Shown: piece after piece, positions 24,482-33,068 of the stretch
Layout of the letters: every line of letters begins with the position of its first letter
How positions within the stretch are numbered: position 1 is the first letter of the stretch
NCBI GenBank assembly: GCA_022823365.1
Contig: JAJDXG010000019.1
Span: forward strand, 62,001-126,000
DNA: 64,000 bases
Origin: Gemmatimonadota bacterium
GTDB lineage: Bacteria; Gemmatimonadota; Gemmatimonadetes; Longimicrobiales; Gaopeijiaceae
Direction: 5' to 3'
Notes under the pieces: generated by a model
The model's database searches: none
What the model was told of the DNA's origin: nothing
What the model saw: only the letters and a program-made list of their open reading frames with translations
Translations under genes and position numbers: made by a program

Positions 24482-24702
24482 TCACCTCGGCGCGCCCAGG
24501 CGACGGCCCGGTTCACATCCGCCTCGGAAAGACCGAGTTCCGCAAGTTTGGCGCGAACCGCATGGGCCCTCGTAAGCCGCACGGGCGTCAGGATGATGCG
24601 ACCGCGCTCCCGGGTAACATCGAAGTACTCGGTGTCCGGGAACGTGGAGATGACGGCCTTTGGGAGGGTAAGCTGGTTCTTGGACGTGAGCTTTGCGAGC
24701 AT
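24478..24702 (-). CDS. AbrB/MazE-type antitoxin
   Basis: 74 residues from ATG 24702, preceded by AAGGAGGAGG. The track extension to 24927 is not needed. The swapped-hairpin AbrB DNA-binding core is MLAKLTSKNQLTLPKAV. The C-terminal helix (HAVRAKLAELGLSEADV) would cap the PIN toxin. The promoter spacer has a GTATC CCG GTATC direct repeat and palindromic AAGGATTCCTT at 24740-24750, possible autoregulatory sites. Confidence 0.82.
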   Translation of the reverse strand: MLAKLTSKNQLTLPKAVISTFPDTEYFDVTRERGRIILTPVRLTRAHAVRAKLAELGLSEADVNRAVAWARRGE

Positions 24703-24946
24703 GCCTCCTCCTTCCATTGGTCCCATGATACCGGGATACAAGGATTCCTTACCATGCAGACACGAGACTGCCCATGTCAAGATCCGGGCAGGAGGGCGGA
24801 ACGGCCAACTTGACCGCGTCCAACGGGTCCTGAATGCTAACCGCATGGAATGCATCGACGGCTGAGGCGGGCGGCAGCATCCGGAGACACGCTCGGCGCC
24901 CCGTTCCACGCCCGGTCGCAGGCACACCTGTCAGGACAATGCATCG

Positions 24947-26227
24947 ATGAGCGACACACAGAACGACGCGGGCTCCCCCCGCCCTTCCCTCCGGTTCCAC
25001 CGCGCACGGTGGTGCGCTCTCGCTCCCGCTGCGGCCGTCCTTGTCGCCGCGTGTGCGACCGATGCTCCGGACCAGCCTCAGGAAGAGGCCGGTGCAGCGG
25101 CCGCGGCGTCGGCCCCGAGCCTCACCGGCCCCGACTCCGGTCCGATGCTCGACCTGGAGACCGCGTTGTCCCTCGCCGCAATGCCCCTGTCCTGTGTGGA
25201 CCGCCCCCACGCGCTGCGTCCGGACCGGGCCGGCTACCTGGACGACATCAGCTACGTCCGGCGCCGCGACTTCGACCAGAACCGCGCCTTCTACGGCTGC
25301 TGGGACTGGCACTCGGCCGTGAACTCGACGTGGGCCATGGTGCGGCTGGTGAAGGAAGTTCCGGAGCTGCCGGTGGCGCCCCTCATCCGTGAGAAGCTGA
25401 GAGACCATCTCTCCGAGGAAGCCCTCGCCGGCGAACTCGAGTATCTCTCGGACAACCCGTCCTTCGAGCGGCCCTACGGCTGGGTGTGGCTTCTCCTCCT
25501 GCACGGGGAACTGGCGTCCTGGGACGATCCCTTCGCTGCCCGCTGGGCGGAGCGTCTCGAACCCGTGGTGAGCCACCTGAGCGACCGCCTCATCGACTAT
25601 CTCGAGGACCTGGAACGACCGGTGCGCACCGGCGTCCACCCCAACACCGCCTTCGCCATCGCCACAGCCCTGCAGGCGGAAGGGATGGCGGAGCGTCCCG
25701 GACTGGCGGAGGCGCTGCGTGCGTCCGCCGAGCGTTTCTTCGGTGCGGACCGCAACTGCCCGGTCGCCTACGAGCCCGGCCGGTCCGACTTCCTCTCGCC
25801 CTGCCTGGAGGAGGCTGCGCTCATGGGGATGGTGCTGGCCCCCGAGTCCTACGCCGCGTGGCTCGACGGCTTTCTCCCGGCGCTCGACTCCGACGAGTTC
25901 GAGCCGCTCCGCGAGACCAATCCGGCGGGCGCCGGGGAGGATGAACCGCCCGAGGGCGACGTGGTCACCAATGACTCGCTGAGGTCCACGTACGGCACCT
26001 ACTCTCACCTCATCGGCCTGGCGTTCACCCGCGCGGACGCCATGCTGCGCATCGCGGCGGCGCTTCCCGCCGAAGATCCCAAGGTTCCCGAGCTGCGCGC
26101 GCTGGCGACCCGGCACGCCCGCACCGGCTACGACACCATGTTCGACGCCGACTACGCCGGATCCCACTGGATCGGCTCGTTTGCGCTCAAGTACCTGGTC
26201 CTGACGACTGGAGACTCCTCGCCATGA
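24947..26227 (+). CDS. DUF2891-family lipoprotein
   Basis: 426 residues with a lipoprotein signal (LVAACATD). The family landmarks are FYGCWDWHSAVNSTW, RPYGWVWLL, NTAFAIATAL and SHWIGSFALKYL, which suggest an alpha/alpha-barrel like those of glycan-active proteins. No biochemical function is established to my knowledge. Its stop overlaps the start of the serine hydrolase gene (ATGA), so the two are cotranslated. Confidence 0.82.
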   Translation: MSDTQNDAGSPRPSLRFHRARWCALAPAAAVLVAACATDAPDQPQEEAGAAAAASAPSLTGPDSGPMLDLETALSLAAMPLSCVDRPHALRPDRAGYLDDISYVRRRDFDQNRAFYGCWDWHSAVNSTWAMVRLVKEVPELPVAPLIREKLRDHLSEEALAGELEYLSDNPSFERPYGWVWLLLLHGELASWDDPFAARWAERLEPVVSHLSDRLIDYLEDLERPVRTGVHPNTAFAIATALQAEGMAERPGLAEALRASAERFFGADRNCPVAYEPGRSDFLSPCLEEAALMGMVLAPESYAAWLDGFLPALDSDEFEPLRETNPAGAGEDEPPEGDVVTNDSLRSTYGTYSHLIGLAFTRADAMLRIAAALPAEDPKVPELRALATRHARTGYDTMFDADYAGSHWIGSFALKYLVLTTGDSSP

Positions 26228-27456
26228 CGCATTCTTCCCTGCATCCGCCCCGGCGACCCTCCGGGGTCCGCCTGACGATGACCCGTATCCTCGCAGTGCT
26301 GGCACTCCTTCCCGTCCTGGCTCCAGCCATCCCCCTCGCGGCCCAGGGAACGGTCGTCACCCGCGCAGCGCCGGCGGACGCGGGCATGTCCGAGGGCGTT
26401 CTCGCCGGTGGCGTGGCGCTCTATGAAGAGGCCATCGAGCGGGGCGACCTCGTGGGCGCGGTGCTGCTCGTGGCAAAGGATGGCAAGGTCGTCCTGCACG
26501 AGGCTCTGGGATGGCGAGACAAGGCGCGCGGCATCCCCATGGAGCGCAATACCATGTTCCGCATGGCGTCCAATACCAAGCCCCCGGTGGCGACCGCCAT
26601 CGCGCAACTGGTGGAGGACGGGAGGCTGGCCTACGACGACCTGGTGCGCGAACACCTGCCGTCCTGGGACAACTATCGTGCCGGCTTCATCAACATCGGC
26701 CATCTGCTGTCGCACGCGAGCGGGCTCCGCATCCCGACGCTCTTCCTGCAGCCCTACATGGAGCCGTCCGCCGAGCACCCGGACGCTCCCACCCTGCAGC
26801 TGGAAGCGGCCCGCTTCGGCGGCGTGGGCGCGGAGGCCATCCCCGGCACCACCTACAGCTACAACAACCCCGGCTACAACACCCTGGGCGCCGTGGTGGA
26901 GATCGCGTCGGGGATACCGCTCGAGGAGTATCTCGACCGGGAGATCTACGCGCCCCTCGGCATGCACGACAGCTACCATCACGAGGTCGACGAGAAGATG
27001 GACGGCAAGCTGGACCGGATGGGGGTCGTCTACTACGAACGCGACGGCGAGGGCGGCTGGATGCCCGGATGGACCCCGGGGGATCCGCCCCAGGTCCCCT
27101 TCGTGCGGGCTTCGGGAGGCATGATCTCTACCGCCGACGACTATGTGATCTTCTGCCAGATGTTCCTGAACGGCGGAGTCTACGACGGGCAGCGGATCAT
27201 CTCCGAGGAGACCGTGGAGTTGATGACCTCGCCCAAGATTCGCACCAACCCCGGTTCCGAGGGCCCGGCGCGCTTCTACGGGTACGGATGGTCGGTGTCG
27301 GAGGATGGCGTGTACTCACACACCGGATCCGACGGCACCGGCGCCTGGGTGGATCCTTCGACAAACCTGATCGTGCTGGTGTTCACGCAGACCCCGCGGG
27401 GCCGCGATCCGGTCGCGCGCTTCCGCGAGATCGTGAACCTGGCGATCGAGGGATGA
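26224..27456 (+). CDS. Serine hydrolase, class C beta-lactamase/DD-peptidase fold
   Basis: 410 residues. The SxxK motif is SNTK (Ser about 116), the second motif is in YSYNNPGYN (about 213) and the KTG equivalent is HTGSDGTG (about 366). An alternative start at 26278 (MTRILAVLALL..) gives a tidier signal peptide. The 26224 start is favoured by the 4-base overlap with the DUF2891 gene. It is likely an exported esterase or D-peptidase rather than a drug-resistance enzyme. Confidence 0.88.
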   Translation: MTHSSLHPPRRPSGVRLTMTRILAVLALLPVLAPAIPLAAQGTVVTRAAPADAGMSEGVLAGGVALYEEAIERGDLVGAVLLVAKDGKVVLHEALGWRDKARGIPMERNTMFRMASNTKPPVATAIAQLVEDGRLAYDDLVREHLPSWDNYRAGFINIGHLLSHASGLRIPTLFLQPYMEPSAEHPDAPTLQLEAARFGGVGAEAIPGTTYSYNNPGYNTLGAVVEIASGIPLEEYLDREIYAPLGMHDSYHHEVDEKMDGKLDRMGVVYYERDGEGGWMPGWTPGDPPQVPFVRASGGMISTADDYVIFCQMFLNGGVYDGQRIISEETVELMTSPKIRTNPGSEGPARFYGYGWSVSEDGVYSHTGSDGTGAWVDPSTNLIVLVFTQTPRGRDPVARFREIVNLAIEG

Positions 27457-27482
27457 CCGTCGAGCGGATGGGAGGCACTCTT

Positions 27483-27698
27483 ATGCACCGGATTGTGGCA
27501 CGCATACCCAGGGAGCTTTCCACGAGATTGGACGCGGCCGCTCGGACACTGCGGCGGAGCCGGAGCAGCATTGTCCGGGAAGCACTGGAGGGTTGGCTCG
27601 CAGACGCTGAAGAGGCGGGCGTTTGCGCGAGACGGCTCGGCGATTCGAGTGACCTCGTGCTAGATTGGAAGGACGTACGCGCGGATCTGCTCCGCTGA
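27483..27698 (+). CDS. Ribbon-helix-helix (CopG-like) protein, orphan antitoxin candidate
   Basis: 71 residues from ATG 27483 with GGGAGG 8 bases upstream. The track hides it in a long shadow frame. The RHH pattern is MHRIVARIPRELSTRLDAAA followed by SRSSIVREALEGWL. No toxin gene is adjacent: the next gene is the DUF411 lipoprotein 36 bases on. It could be an orphan antitoxin or a small regulator. Confidence 0.7.
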   Translation: MHRIVARIPRELSTRLDAAARTLRRSRSSIVREALEGWLADAEEAGVCARRLGDSSDLVLDWKDVRADLLR

Positions 27699-27734
27699 AT
27701 CGGTTCTGCCCCGCTCTCTGATTCCGAGGGTCTC

Positions 27735-28316
27735 ATGACTCAGCTTCGCCCCAGCGTCGGCTTCCTTTTACTGATCCTGGTCGCCTGCGGACCGGCCGAG
27801 CCACGAGACGCGGATGGCGCTTCGGCATCGCACGAAGCCCATGCCTCCCACGCGTCCGGGGAAGTGGCAACGGCTGCTGCCGGCGAGGCAACCGCGACCC
27901 TGGCGGCGTCGCCCGCGCGGACGGACGCCGATGCCCTGCCCAAAGCACTGGTCTACAAGACACCCAGCTGCGGCTGCTGCAACCTGTGGGTCGATCACCT
28001 GCGGGAGGCGGGCTTCGAGGTGGATGCACGCAATCTGAACGACCTCATCCCGGTGAAGATCGACGCGGGTGTGCCGCCCCGGATGTCGTCCTGCCACACC
28101 GCGCTGATCGACGGCTACGTGGTCGAGGGGCACATCCCGGCCGAGCACGTCAAGCGGCTGCTGGAGGAGCGGCCGGACGTCGTCGGCATCGCGGTTCCCG
28201 GCATGCCGATCGGCTCCCCGGGGATGGAGGGGATCGGCGCGCGACCCTATCAGGTCCTCTCCTGGGACCGCCAAGGCAACGTGGAGGTCTACGCGGAGGT
28301 GGATCCGCGCCGCTGA
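27735..28316 (+). CDS. DUF411 metal-binding lipoprotein
   Basis: 193 residues. The lipoprotein signal ends LILVACGPAE, followed by a His/Ala-rich linker (HEAHASHASG) and a DUF411 domain with KTPSCGCCNLWVDHL and a later SSCHTALIDGYVVEGHIPAE. The thioredoxin-like CxCC site and the extra Cys/His suggest copper or other soft-metal binding in the periplasm. No copper-transport gene is next to it. Confidence 0.85.
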   Translation: MTQLRPSVGFLLLILVACGPAEPRDADGASASHEAHASHASGEVATAAAGEATATLAASPARTDADALPKALVYKTPSCGCCNLWVDHLREAGFEVDARNLNDLIPVKIDAGVPPRMSSCHTALIDGYVVEGHIPAEHVKRLLEERPDVVGIAVPGMPIGSPGMEGIGARPYQVLSWDRQGNVEVYAEVDPRR

Positions 28317-28404
28317 GCGGAAGACAGTCGCTACGGAGTTGGCACGCGGGCTTCCATGTGAGCCCGAACCTGTCTCCGCCGAGAAGCCCGCTTCTCGCGC
28401 ACCC

Positions 28405-28431
28405 TTGACAGGCCCGCAGGGGCCTTACATT
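28405..28431 (+). promoter_or_regulatory. Probable promoter of the met operon
   Basis: A consensus TTGACA is followed, after a short 15-base spacer, by TACATT. The SAM riboswitch begins 10 bases further on. A CATTCT at 17 bases is an alternative -10. Confidence 0.5.
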
Positions 28432-28440
28432 CTCACCCAA

Positions 28441-28560
28441 CTCATCGAGACCGGCCGAGGGACTGGCCCTGTGACGCCGGGGCAACCGGATCGTTTTCTC
28501 TGGAGAGCGATTAGCGGTGCCAACTCCCGCGGATTCCCGTGATGGAATCCGAGAGATGAG
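28441..28560 (+). ncRNA. SAM-I (S-box) riboswitch
   Basis: The P1 closing strands CTCATC and GATGAG bound a 120-base element. Conserved S-box core sequences are GAGGGACTGGCCCTGTGA, the CCGGGGCAACC run and GGTGCCAACTCC. The 5' leader precedes metX-metB, exactly the genes S-box RNAs control. A GTTGGCATCGCGCCAAC hairpin lies just downstream. No T-tract follows, so control may be translational, possibly by masking the metX ribosome site. Confidence 0.93.
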
Positions 28561-28628
28561 TGCCTCGGTCGGCTTGGCCGCCCGGCGCATCCAGGGGTTG
28601 GCATCGCGCCAACCTGTGGAGAGCCAGG

Positions 28629-29738
28629 ATGCGAGCGACGACCTCCCCTCCCCAAGCGTTCCCGCTTCCGTACCCCCCCGCCCGCAACGGGAGCGTCCCT
28701 GACCTCAGGCAACCCCCGCGCGCTCGCCCCCTGCCGCCCGCCCGCCGCGGAGCGGTCTACATGCGCCCCGGCTGGAAGCCGGAACTCGAACCCGAGTTGG
28801 CGGCGCGCTTCCGGATTCCCTTCGAGGTCGCGGGGCCGGAGGACGGCCCCCTGCTGGTGGCCATGGGCGGGATCTCGGCGAGCCGGCATGTGGCCGCCAA
28901 CGCCGACGACCGCTCCGAAGGCTGGTGGCGGAAGATCGTCGGACCGGGGCTCGCCATCGACTCGCGCGAGTGGCGCATCCTCGGCATCGACTTCATCGGC
29001 GCGCCGGGCACCATCGAGCCGGTTGGCGGCGACGGGTCGCGCTCGCACTTCCACATCACGCCGGCGGACCAGGCGGACGCGGTGGTGGCCGTGCTGGACC
29101 ACCTCGGCGAAAAGAAGGTCCATCGGGCCGTGGGCGCGTCTTACGGGGGTAACGCCGCACTGGCCCTGGGCATCCGCTATCCCCGGCGTGCGGAGGGCGT
29201 GGTCGTCATTGCGGCCGCCCACCGCCCCCATCCCCTCGCGACCGGGGTGCGCAGCGTACAGCGCGCGATCCTCGAGTTCGCACGCGACCAGGGCCGCGAG
29301 GCCGACGGCGTAGCCATCGCGAGGGCGCTGGCCTTCACCACCTACAAGACGGACGCCGGGCTGGACGCGCGCTTCTCCTTCGAGGCCGACCTGTCGAGCG
29401 GCAAGCCGGTCCACCCGGTGGACCGCTACCTGTGGAAGCGCGGACGGGCCTTCGCGGGGCGGTTCGATGCGAGAACCTACCTGACGCTCTGCGCCTCGAT
29501 CGATCTGTGCGACCTCGAGCCCGAGGCGCTGACGGTCCCCTCCTGGCTGATCGCCTGGGAGGAGGACAGGTCCGTGCCGCTCTGGCTGGTCGAGGAGATG
29601 CACCGCCGGACCGGTGCCCGTTCGCGCCTTCGGATACTTCATTCGGACGGCGGGCACGACGCCTTTCTCCTTCACGCACCCGAATACCAGGCCGCTCTGC
29701 GGGAGAGCCTGGGGCTTTCCGTCGGACAGGAGGCATAG
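28629..29738 (+). CDS. metX: Homoserine O-acyltransferase (MetX family)
   Basis: An alpha/beta-hydrolase-fold enzyme activating homoserine with an acyl group for methionine synthesis. Landmarks are MGGISASRHVA (oxyanion region), the nucleophile in GASYGGNAALALG (Ser about 172) and the catalytic His in GHDAFLL (about 343). Start ATG 28629 (369 residues) follows GGAG. ATG 28761 is possible because the first 44 residues are Pro/Arg-rich. The acetyl versus succinyl donor cannot be told. It lies under the SAM riboswitch and 3 bases before metB. Confidence 0.87.
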   Translation: MRATTSPPQAFPLPYPPARNGSVPDLRQPPRARPLPPARRGAVYMRPGWKPELEPELAARFRIPFEVAGPEDGPLLVAMGGISASRHVAANADDRSEGWWRKIVGPGLAIDSREWRILGIDFIGAPGTIEPVGGDGSRSHFHITPADQADAVVAVLDHLGEKKVHRAVGASYGGNAALALGIRYPRRAEGVVVIAAAHRPHPLATGVRSVQRAILEFARDQGREADGVAIARALAFTTYKTDAGLDARFSFEADLSSGKPVHPVDRYLWKRGRAFAGRFDARTYLTLCASIDLCDLEPEALTVPSWLIAWEEDRSVPLWLVEEMHRRTGARSRLRILHSDGGHDAFLLHAPEYQAALRESLGLSVGQEA

Positions 29739-29741
29739 ACC

Positions 29742-31076
29742 ATGAAAGAGCACTGTACCCCAGATCGGAACCTCCCCGGGAATTGCCTCGGCGTGCCGAC
29801 ACCCGGTCCCGATGGCAAGGGGCGCATCTCGGCGCGGGCAACTGACGTCGTCCGGGCCGGGCTCGCCTCGGACACCGCGTACGGGGCGGTCATGCCCCCC
29901 CTCTACCTGTCAAGCAACTTCCGCTTCGCCGGGCTTGAGGACCCGCCGCCATTCGACTACACCCGATCCGGCAATCCCACCCGCGAACATCTTACCGGCG
30001 CGCTGGCCCAACTGGAGGGTGGCGCGGGCGCCGTGGCGACCTCCTCCGGAATGTCCGCGGTGGGCGTCGTCCTCAACCTGGTGCACGCCGATGACCTGGT
30101 GCTGGCTCCGCACGACTGTTACGGGGGGACGCACCGTCTGCTGGTCGGCCTCGAGCGTCAGGGTCGGCTGCGCGTGCGCCTCGTGGACTTCACGGATCCG
30201 GTCTCGCTCGCGGCCGGGCTGGAGCAGGGGCCACGCATGATCTGGGTCGAGACGCCCAGCAACCCGCTGCTGCGCATCACCGACCTGGCCGCAGTGGCGC
30301 GCGAGGCCCGGCGCGTGGGAGCGACCGCCGTCGCCGACAACACCTTCCTCTCACCGGCGCTCCAGCAGCCCATCGACTTCGGCTTCGATCTGGTCGTGCA
30401 CTCCACCACCAAGTTCATCAACGGCCACAGCGATGTCGTGGGCGGCGCGGTGATCGCGGCGAGCGACGAACTCTTCGAGGAGATCGCGTGGTGGACCAAC
30501 GCCACCGGCGCGGCCCAGAGCCCCTTCGACAGCTACCTGGCGCTGCGCGGCGTGCGCACGCTGTTCGCCCGCACCCGCATCCACGAGGAGAACACACGCG
30601 CGGTCGTCGACCTGCTCGCGTCGCATCCCGCGGTTGCCCGGGTCTATCACCCGGGACTCACGACGCACCCCGGCCACGACCTCGCCCGCCGCCAGCAGTC
30701 CGGATACGGCAGCCTGTTCAGCTTCGAGCTGAAGGGCGGGCGCGCGGCAGCCGAAGAACTCCTCACCCGGCTTCGCCTGTTCACCCTGGCCGAGTCGCTG
30801 GGCGGTGTCGAGAGCCTCATCTGCCACCCGGCCACGATGACCCACGCGGCCATGGACGAGGCCGCTCAGGCCGTCGCGGGGATCGGCAAGGGCCTGCTCC
30901 GGGTCTCCGTCGGCATCGAGTCCGCGGACGATCTGGTCGCCGATCTCAGGCAGGCGCTGTCGGCGTGTCGGGCGGCGGCTCCGGGGTGCGGTCCCCATGC
31001 CGCCGATGTCGTGCCCATCGGTTCGGTGGCGGAGGAGCCCGGTCTCGCGCGGGCGAGCATCGCAGGGATCGGCTGA
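29742..31076 (+). CDS. metB: Trans-sulfuration PLP enzyme (cystathionine gamma-synthase-like)
   Basis: 444 residues of the Cys/Met-metabolism PLP family. The PLP lysine is in HSTTKFINGHSDVVGG (about 223), substrate-side motifs are YTRSGNPTR and ATSSGMSA, and an ETPSNPLLRITD loop is present. A strong AGGAGG overlaps the metX end, and the gap is 3 bases. It joins an activated homoserine to cysteine (or sulfide). An O-acetylhomoserine sulfhydrylase role cannot be excluded. The C-terminal tail of about 45 residues is longer than usual. Confidence 0.87.
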   Translation: MKEHCTPDRNLPGNCLGVPTPGPDGKGRISARATDVVRAGLASDTAYGAVMPPLYLSSNFRFAGLEDPPPFDYTRSGNPTREHLTGALAQLEGGAGAVATSSGMSAVGVVLNLVHADDLVLAPHDCYGGTHRLLVGLERQGRLRVRLVDFTDPVSLAAGLEQGPRMIWVETPSNPLLRITDLAAVAREARRVGATAVADNTFLSPALQQPIDFGFDLVVHSTTKFINGHSDVVGGAVIAASDELFEEIAWWTNATGAAQSPFDSYLALRGVRTLFARTRIHEENTRAVVDLLASHPAVARVYHPGLTTHPGHDLARRQQSGYGSLFSFELKGGRAAAEELLTRLRLFTLAESLGGVESLICHPATMTHAAMDEAAQAVAGIGKGLLRVSVGIESADDLVADLRQALSACRAAAPGCGPHAADVVPIGSVAEEPGLARASIAGIG

Positions 31077-31155
31077 CAGGCAGGCGGCCGAGGCTCTGAA
31101 GGGGAGCGGACCCGGCCGGAAGCCACCGATTCATCCGGACGCTTGCGATCTGTCC

Positions 31156-31221
31156 TACGAAGATCCTCGTTGACAACCGGGGAGCCATCGGTTACAATCC
31201 CCGACTACGAAAACCTTCGTG
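31156..31221 (+). promoter_or_regulatory. blaI promoter flanked by two BlaI-type operators
   Basis: A near-consensus promoter TTGACA (31170-31175), 17-base spacer, TACAAT (31193-31198). Operator 1, TACGAAGATCCTCGTT (31156-31171), overlaps the -35 box. Operator 2, TACGAAAACCTTCGTG (31206-31221), covers the expected transcription start. The arrangement predicts autorepression by the BlaI-family protein encoded next. Confidence 0.8.
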
Positions 31222-31239
31222 AAGTGCGGGGAGAGCAAC

Positions 31240-31647
31240 ATGGCGAGTGAATCAGCCGAATCGAGGCGGGAACCGAATCGATTCACCCACCGCGAGCTGG
31301 ACATCATGAGCGTCCTCTGGCGCCGGGGATCGGGGACGGTGGCGGAGGTCCGGGACGTCCTCGGGGAGGATGTCGGCTACACCACCGTTCTCAAGATGCT
31401 GCAGATCCTGGAGGGCAAAAACGCGGTGCGCCACGAGAAGGAAGGGCGGGCCCACCGCTACTACCCGCTGGTCGAATCCGCCGACGCGGGCGGCAACGCG
31501 CTCAAGCGGGTCATGAACAAGATCTTCCACGGCTCCGCGGAGCTGCTGCTCGCGACGCTGGTCGAGAACCGGGAATTCAGCGACGAGGAGATCGAGCGCA
31601 TGCGCTCAATTCTGGATCGAGCGCAGGAGAAGGAGGAAGACCGATGA
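31240..31647 (+). CDS. blaI: BlaI/MecI/CopY-family transcriptional repressor
   Basis: 135 residues from ATG 31240 with GGGGAG upstream. The GTG at 31219 would lie in the operator. The winged-helix domain includes FTHRELDIMSVLWRRG, TVAEVRDVL and VGYTTVLKMLQILEGK, followed by a wing and a C-terminal dimerisation/cleavage region (FHGSAELLLATLVE). It overlaps the M56 gene by 4 bases, the classic sensor-repressor pair. Confidence 0.93.
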   Translation: MASESAESRREPNRFTHRELDIMSVLWRRGSGTVAEVRDVLGEDVGYTTVLKMLQILEGKNAVRHEKEGRAHRYYPLVESADAGGNALKRVMNKIFHGSAELLLATLVENREFSDEEIERMRSILDRAQEKEEDR

Positions 31648-32930
31648 TCATGTGGATGGCATTTGCCGCGGTGATCGGCGGTCTGCTGGCGGCTGGAGGA
31701 TGGGCCTGCGAGCGCCTGTGCGAGGCCATGGGATGGCCGCGCCGCTTCGCCTGGCTGGCTGCTCTCACGCTGGCGGTGGTGATCCCCCTCTCTGCGAGGC
31801 CGCCGGCGCCCACGCTGGAGGCTCCCTTGAACGCCTTGCCGGCCGTTGAGCAAGTCGTCGCAGGGACGCAAAGCCCGGTGGCGGTGACCCCCGGCCCGAT
31901 GCTCGACCGCATGGCGGCGATGTCCTGGGGCACCGCCTCCCTGGCCACCCTCCTGGTGTTCGGCGCAATCCTGGGCCTCATGGCCCGCTCGCGCCGCCGC
32001 TGGCCCCGGCGGTCGGTGGACGGCGAGGATGTCTACGTGTCGGAGGGCTTCGGCCCGGCGCTGATCGGCGTGACCCGTCCCTCCGTGGTCATCCCCGACT
32101 GGCTCCTGTGCGCGGGTGACCGGGCCGGCCGCGTCGCGATCCAGCACGAGCGCGAGCATGCGCGCGCCCGAGACCACCTGGCTCTCCTCTACGGCGCAGT
32201 GATCGCTGCTCTCTTCCCCTGGAGCCCGGCGGTCTGGTGGATGGTCCGCAACCTGCGCGGTGCCGTCGAGATCGACTGCGACCGGCGCGTCATCGCCTCC
32301 GGAATCCCGGCGGACGACTACGGAAAGATGCTGCTCGCCATCGGGGTGGGACGGCACCGCCGCTGGGCGTTGACGCCCGCCCTCGTCGAATCCCGACATT
32401 CCCTCGAACGGAGACTGAAGGTCATGGCTGCGAAGAAGACGAAGTGGACCCCGCTGCGCACGGTGACGCTGGCGGGCCTGACCCTGGCGGCGGTGGTGAT
32501 CGCCTGTGACGCCAACGCCCCCACCGCTCTCGACGATGCGCTCCTCGACGTGTTTGCGGACCCGGAGGCGGAGGCCAGCGCGGACGGGTCCCTCACCCCG
32601 CAAGCCCGGGCCGAGCAGGTCGAGGCGATGCGGCTGAGGAGCAGCGAACTTGGAATCGAGCCCCGGCCGCTGATCTTCATCGATGGCCTGGAGGTGACGA
32701 ATCCCGACTTCGTGCTCCGGGCCGGCAGGTACACGTTCACGACCAGCGGCGGCGGTTCCTCCTCGCCGCTGATCTCCGTGAATCCCGACCACATCAAACG
32801 GATCGAGGTCGTCAAGGGAGAGGCCGCGCGCCGCTTGTTCGGCGACGAGGCCGAGAACGGCGTCATCCAGATCTTCACGAAGGAATCCGAGGCGTCGGAA
32901 CCGGCGGCCGGGACCCCGGGCTCGCGGTAG
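31644..32930 (+). CDS. M56 (BlaR1-like) metallopeptidase fused to TonB-plug-like domain
   Basis: 428 residues. Membrane segments (about 5-22, 30-48, 95-113) precede an M56 zinc peptidase domain with HEREH (about 168-172) and downstream Glu in EIDCDRRV. A further membrane segment with a lipobox-like VVIACDAN (about 280-288) then leads to a C-terminal domain resembling the TonB receptor plug (PDHIKRIEVVKGEAA..FGDEAENGVIQIFTK). No penicillin-binding sensor domain is seen. It should cleave the BlaI repressor in response to an unknown envelope signal. Confidence 0.85.
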   Translation: MIMWMAFAAVIGGLLAAGGWACERLCEAMGWPRRFAWLAALTLAVVIPLSARPPAPTLEAPLNALPAVEQVVAGTQSPVAVTPGPMLDRMAAMSWGTASLATLLVFGAILGLMARSRRRWPRRSVDGEDVYVSEGFGPALIGVTRPSVVIPDWLLCAGDRAGRVAIQHEREHARARDHLALLYGAVIAALFPWSPAVWWMVRNLRGAVEIDCDRRVIASGIPADDYGKMLLAIGVGRHRRWALTPALVESRHSLERRLKVMAAKKTKWTPLRTVTLAGLTLAAVVIACDANAPTALDDALLDVFADPEAEASADGSLTPQARAEQVEAMRLRSSELGIEPRPLIFIDGLEVTNPDFVLRAGRYTFTTSGGGSSSPLISVNPDHIKRIEVVKGEAARRLFGDEAENGVIQIFTKESEASEPAAGTPGSR

Positions 32931-33068
32931 CCCGGCATCGCCTGTGGAGTTGACGAGCGCTATTGTGTAGCCGTTCGGCTCACCATGGGCTCAGGACCGC
33001 GCAGGCCCCGAGTGATGCCGGACGCCCTCATAGAATCAGGACCCGCACTCGAACGGAGATTGGAGGTC

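Noticed and set aside
26224-27456. Beta-lactam resistance gene linked to blaI
   Set aside because: The serine hydrolase is about 4 kb from blaI, has no BlaI operator and belongs to a broad esterase/peptidase family.
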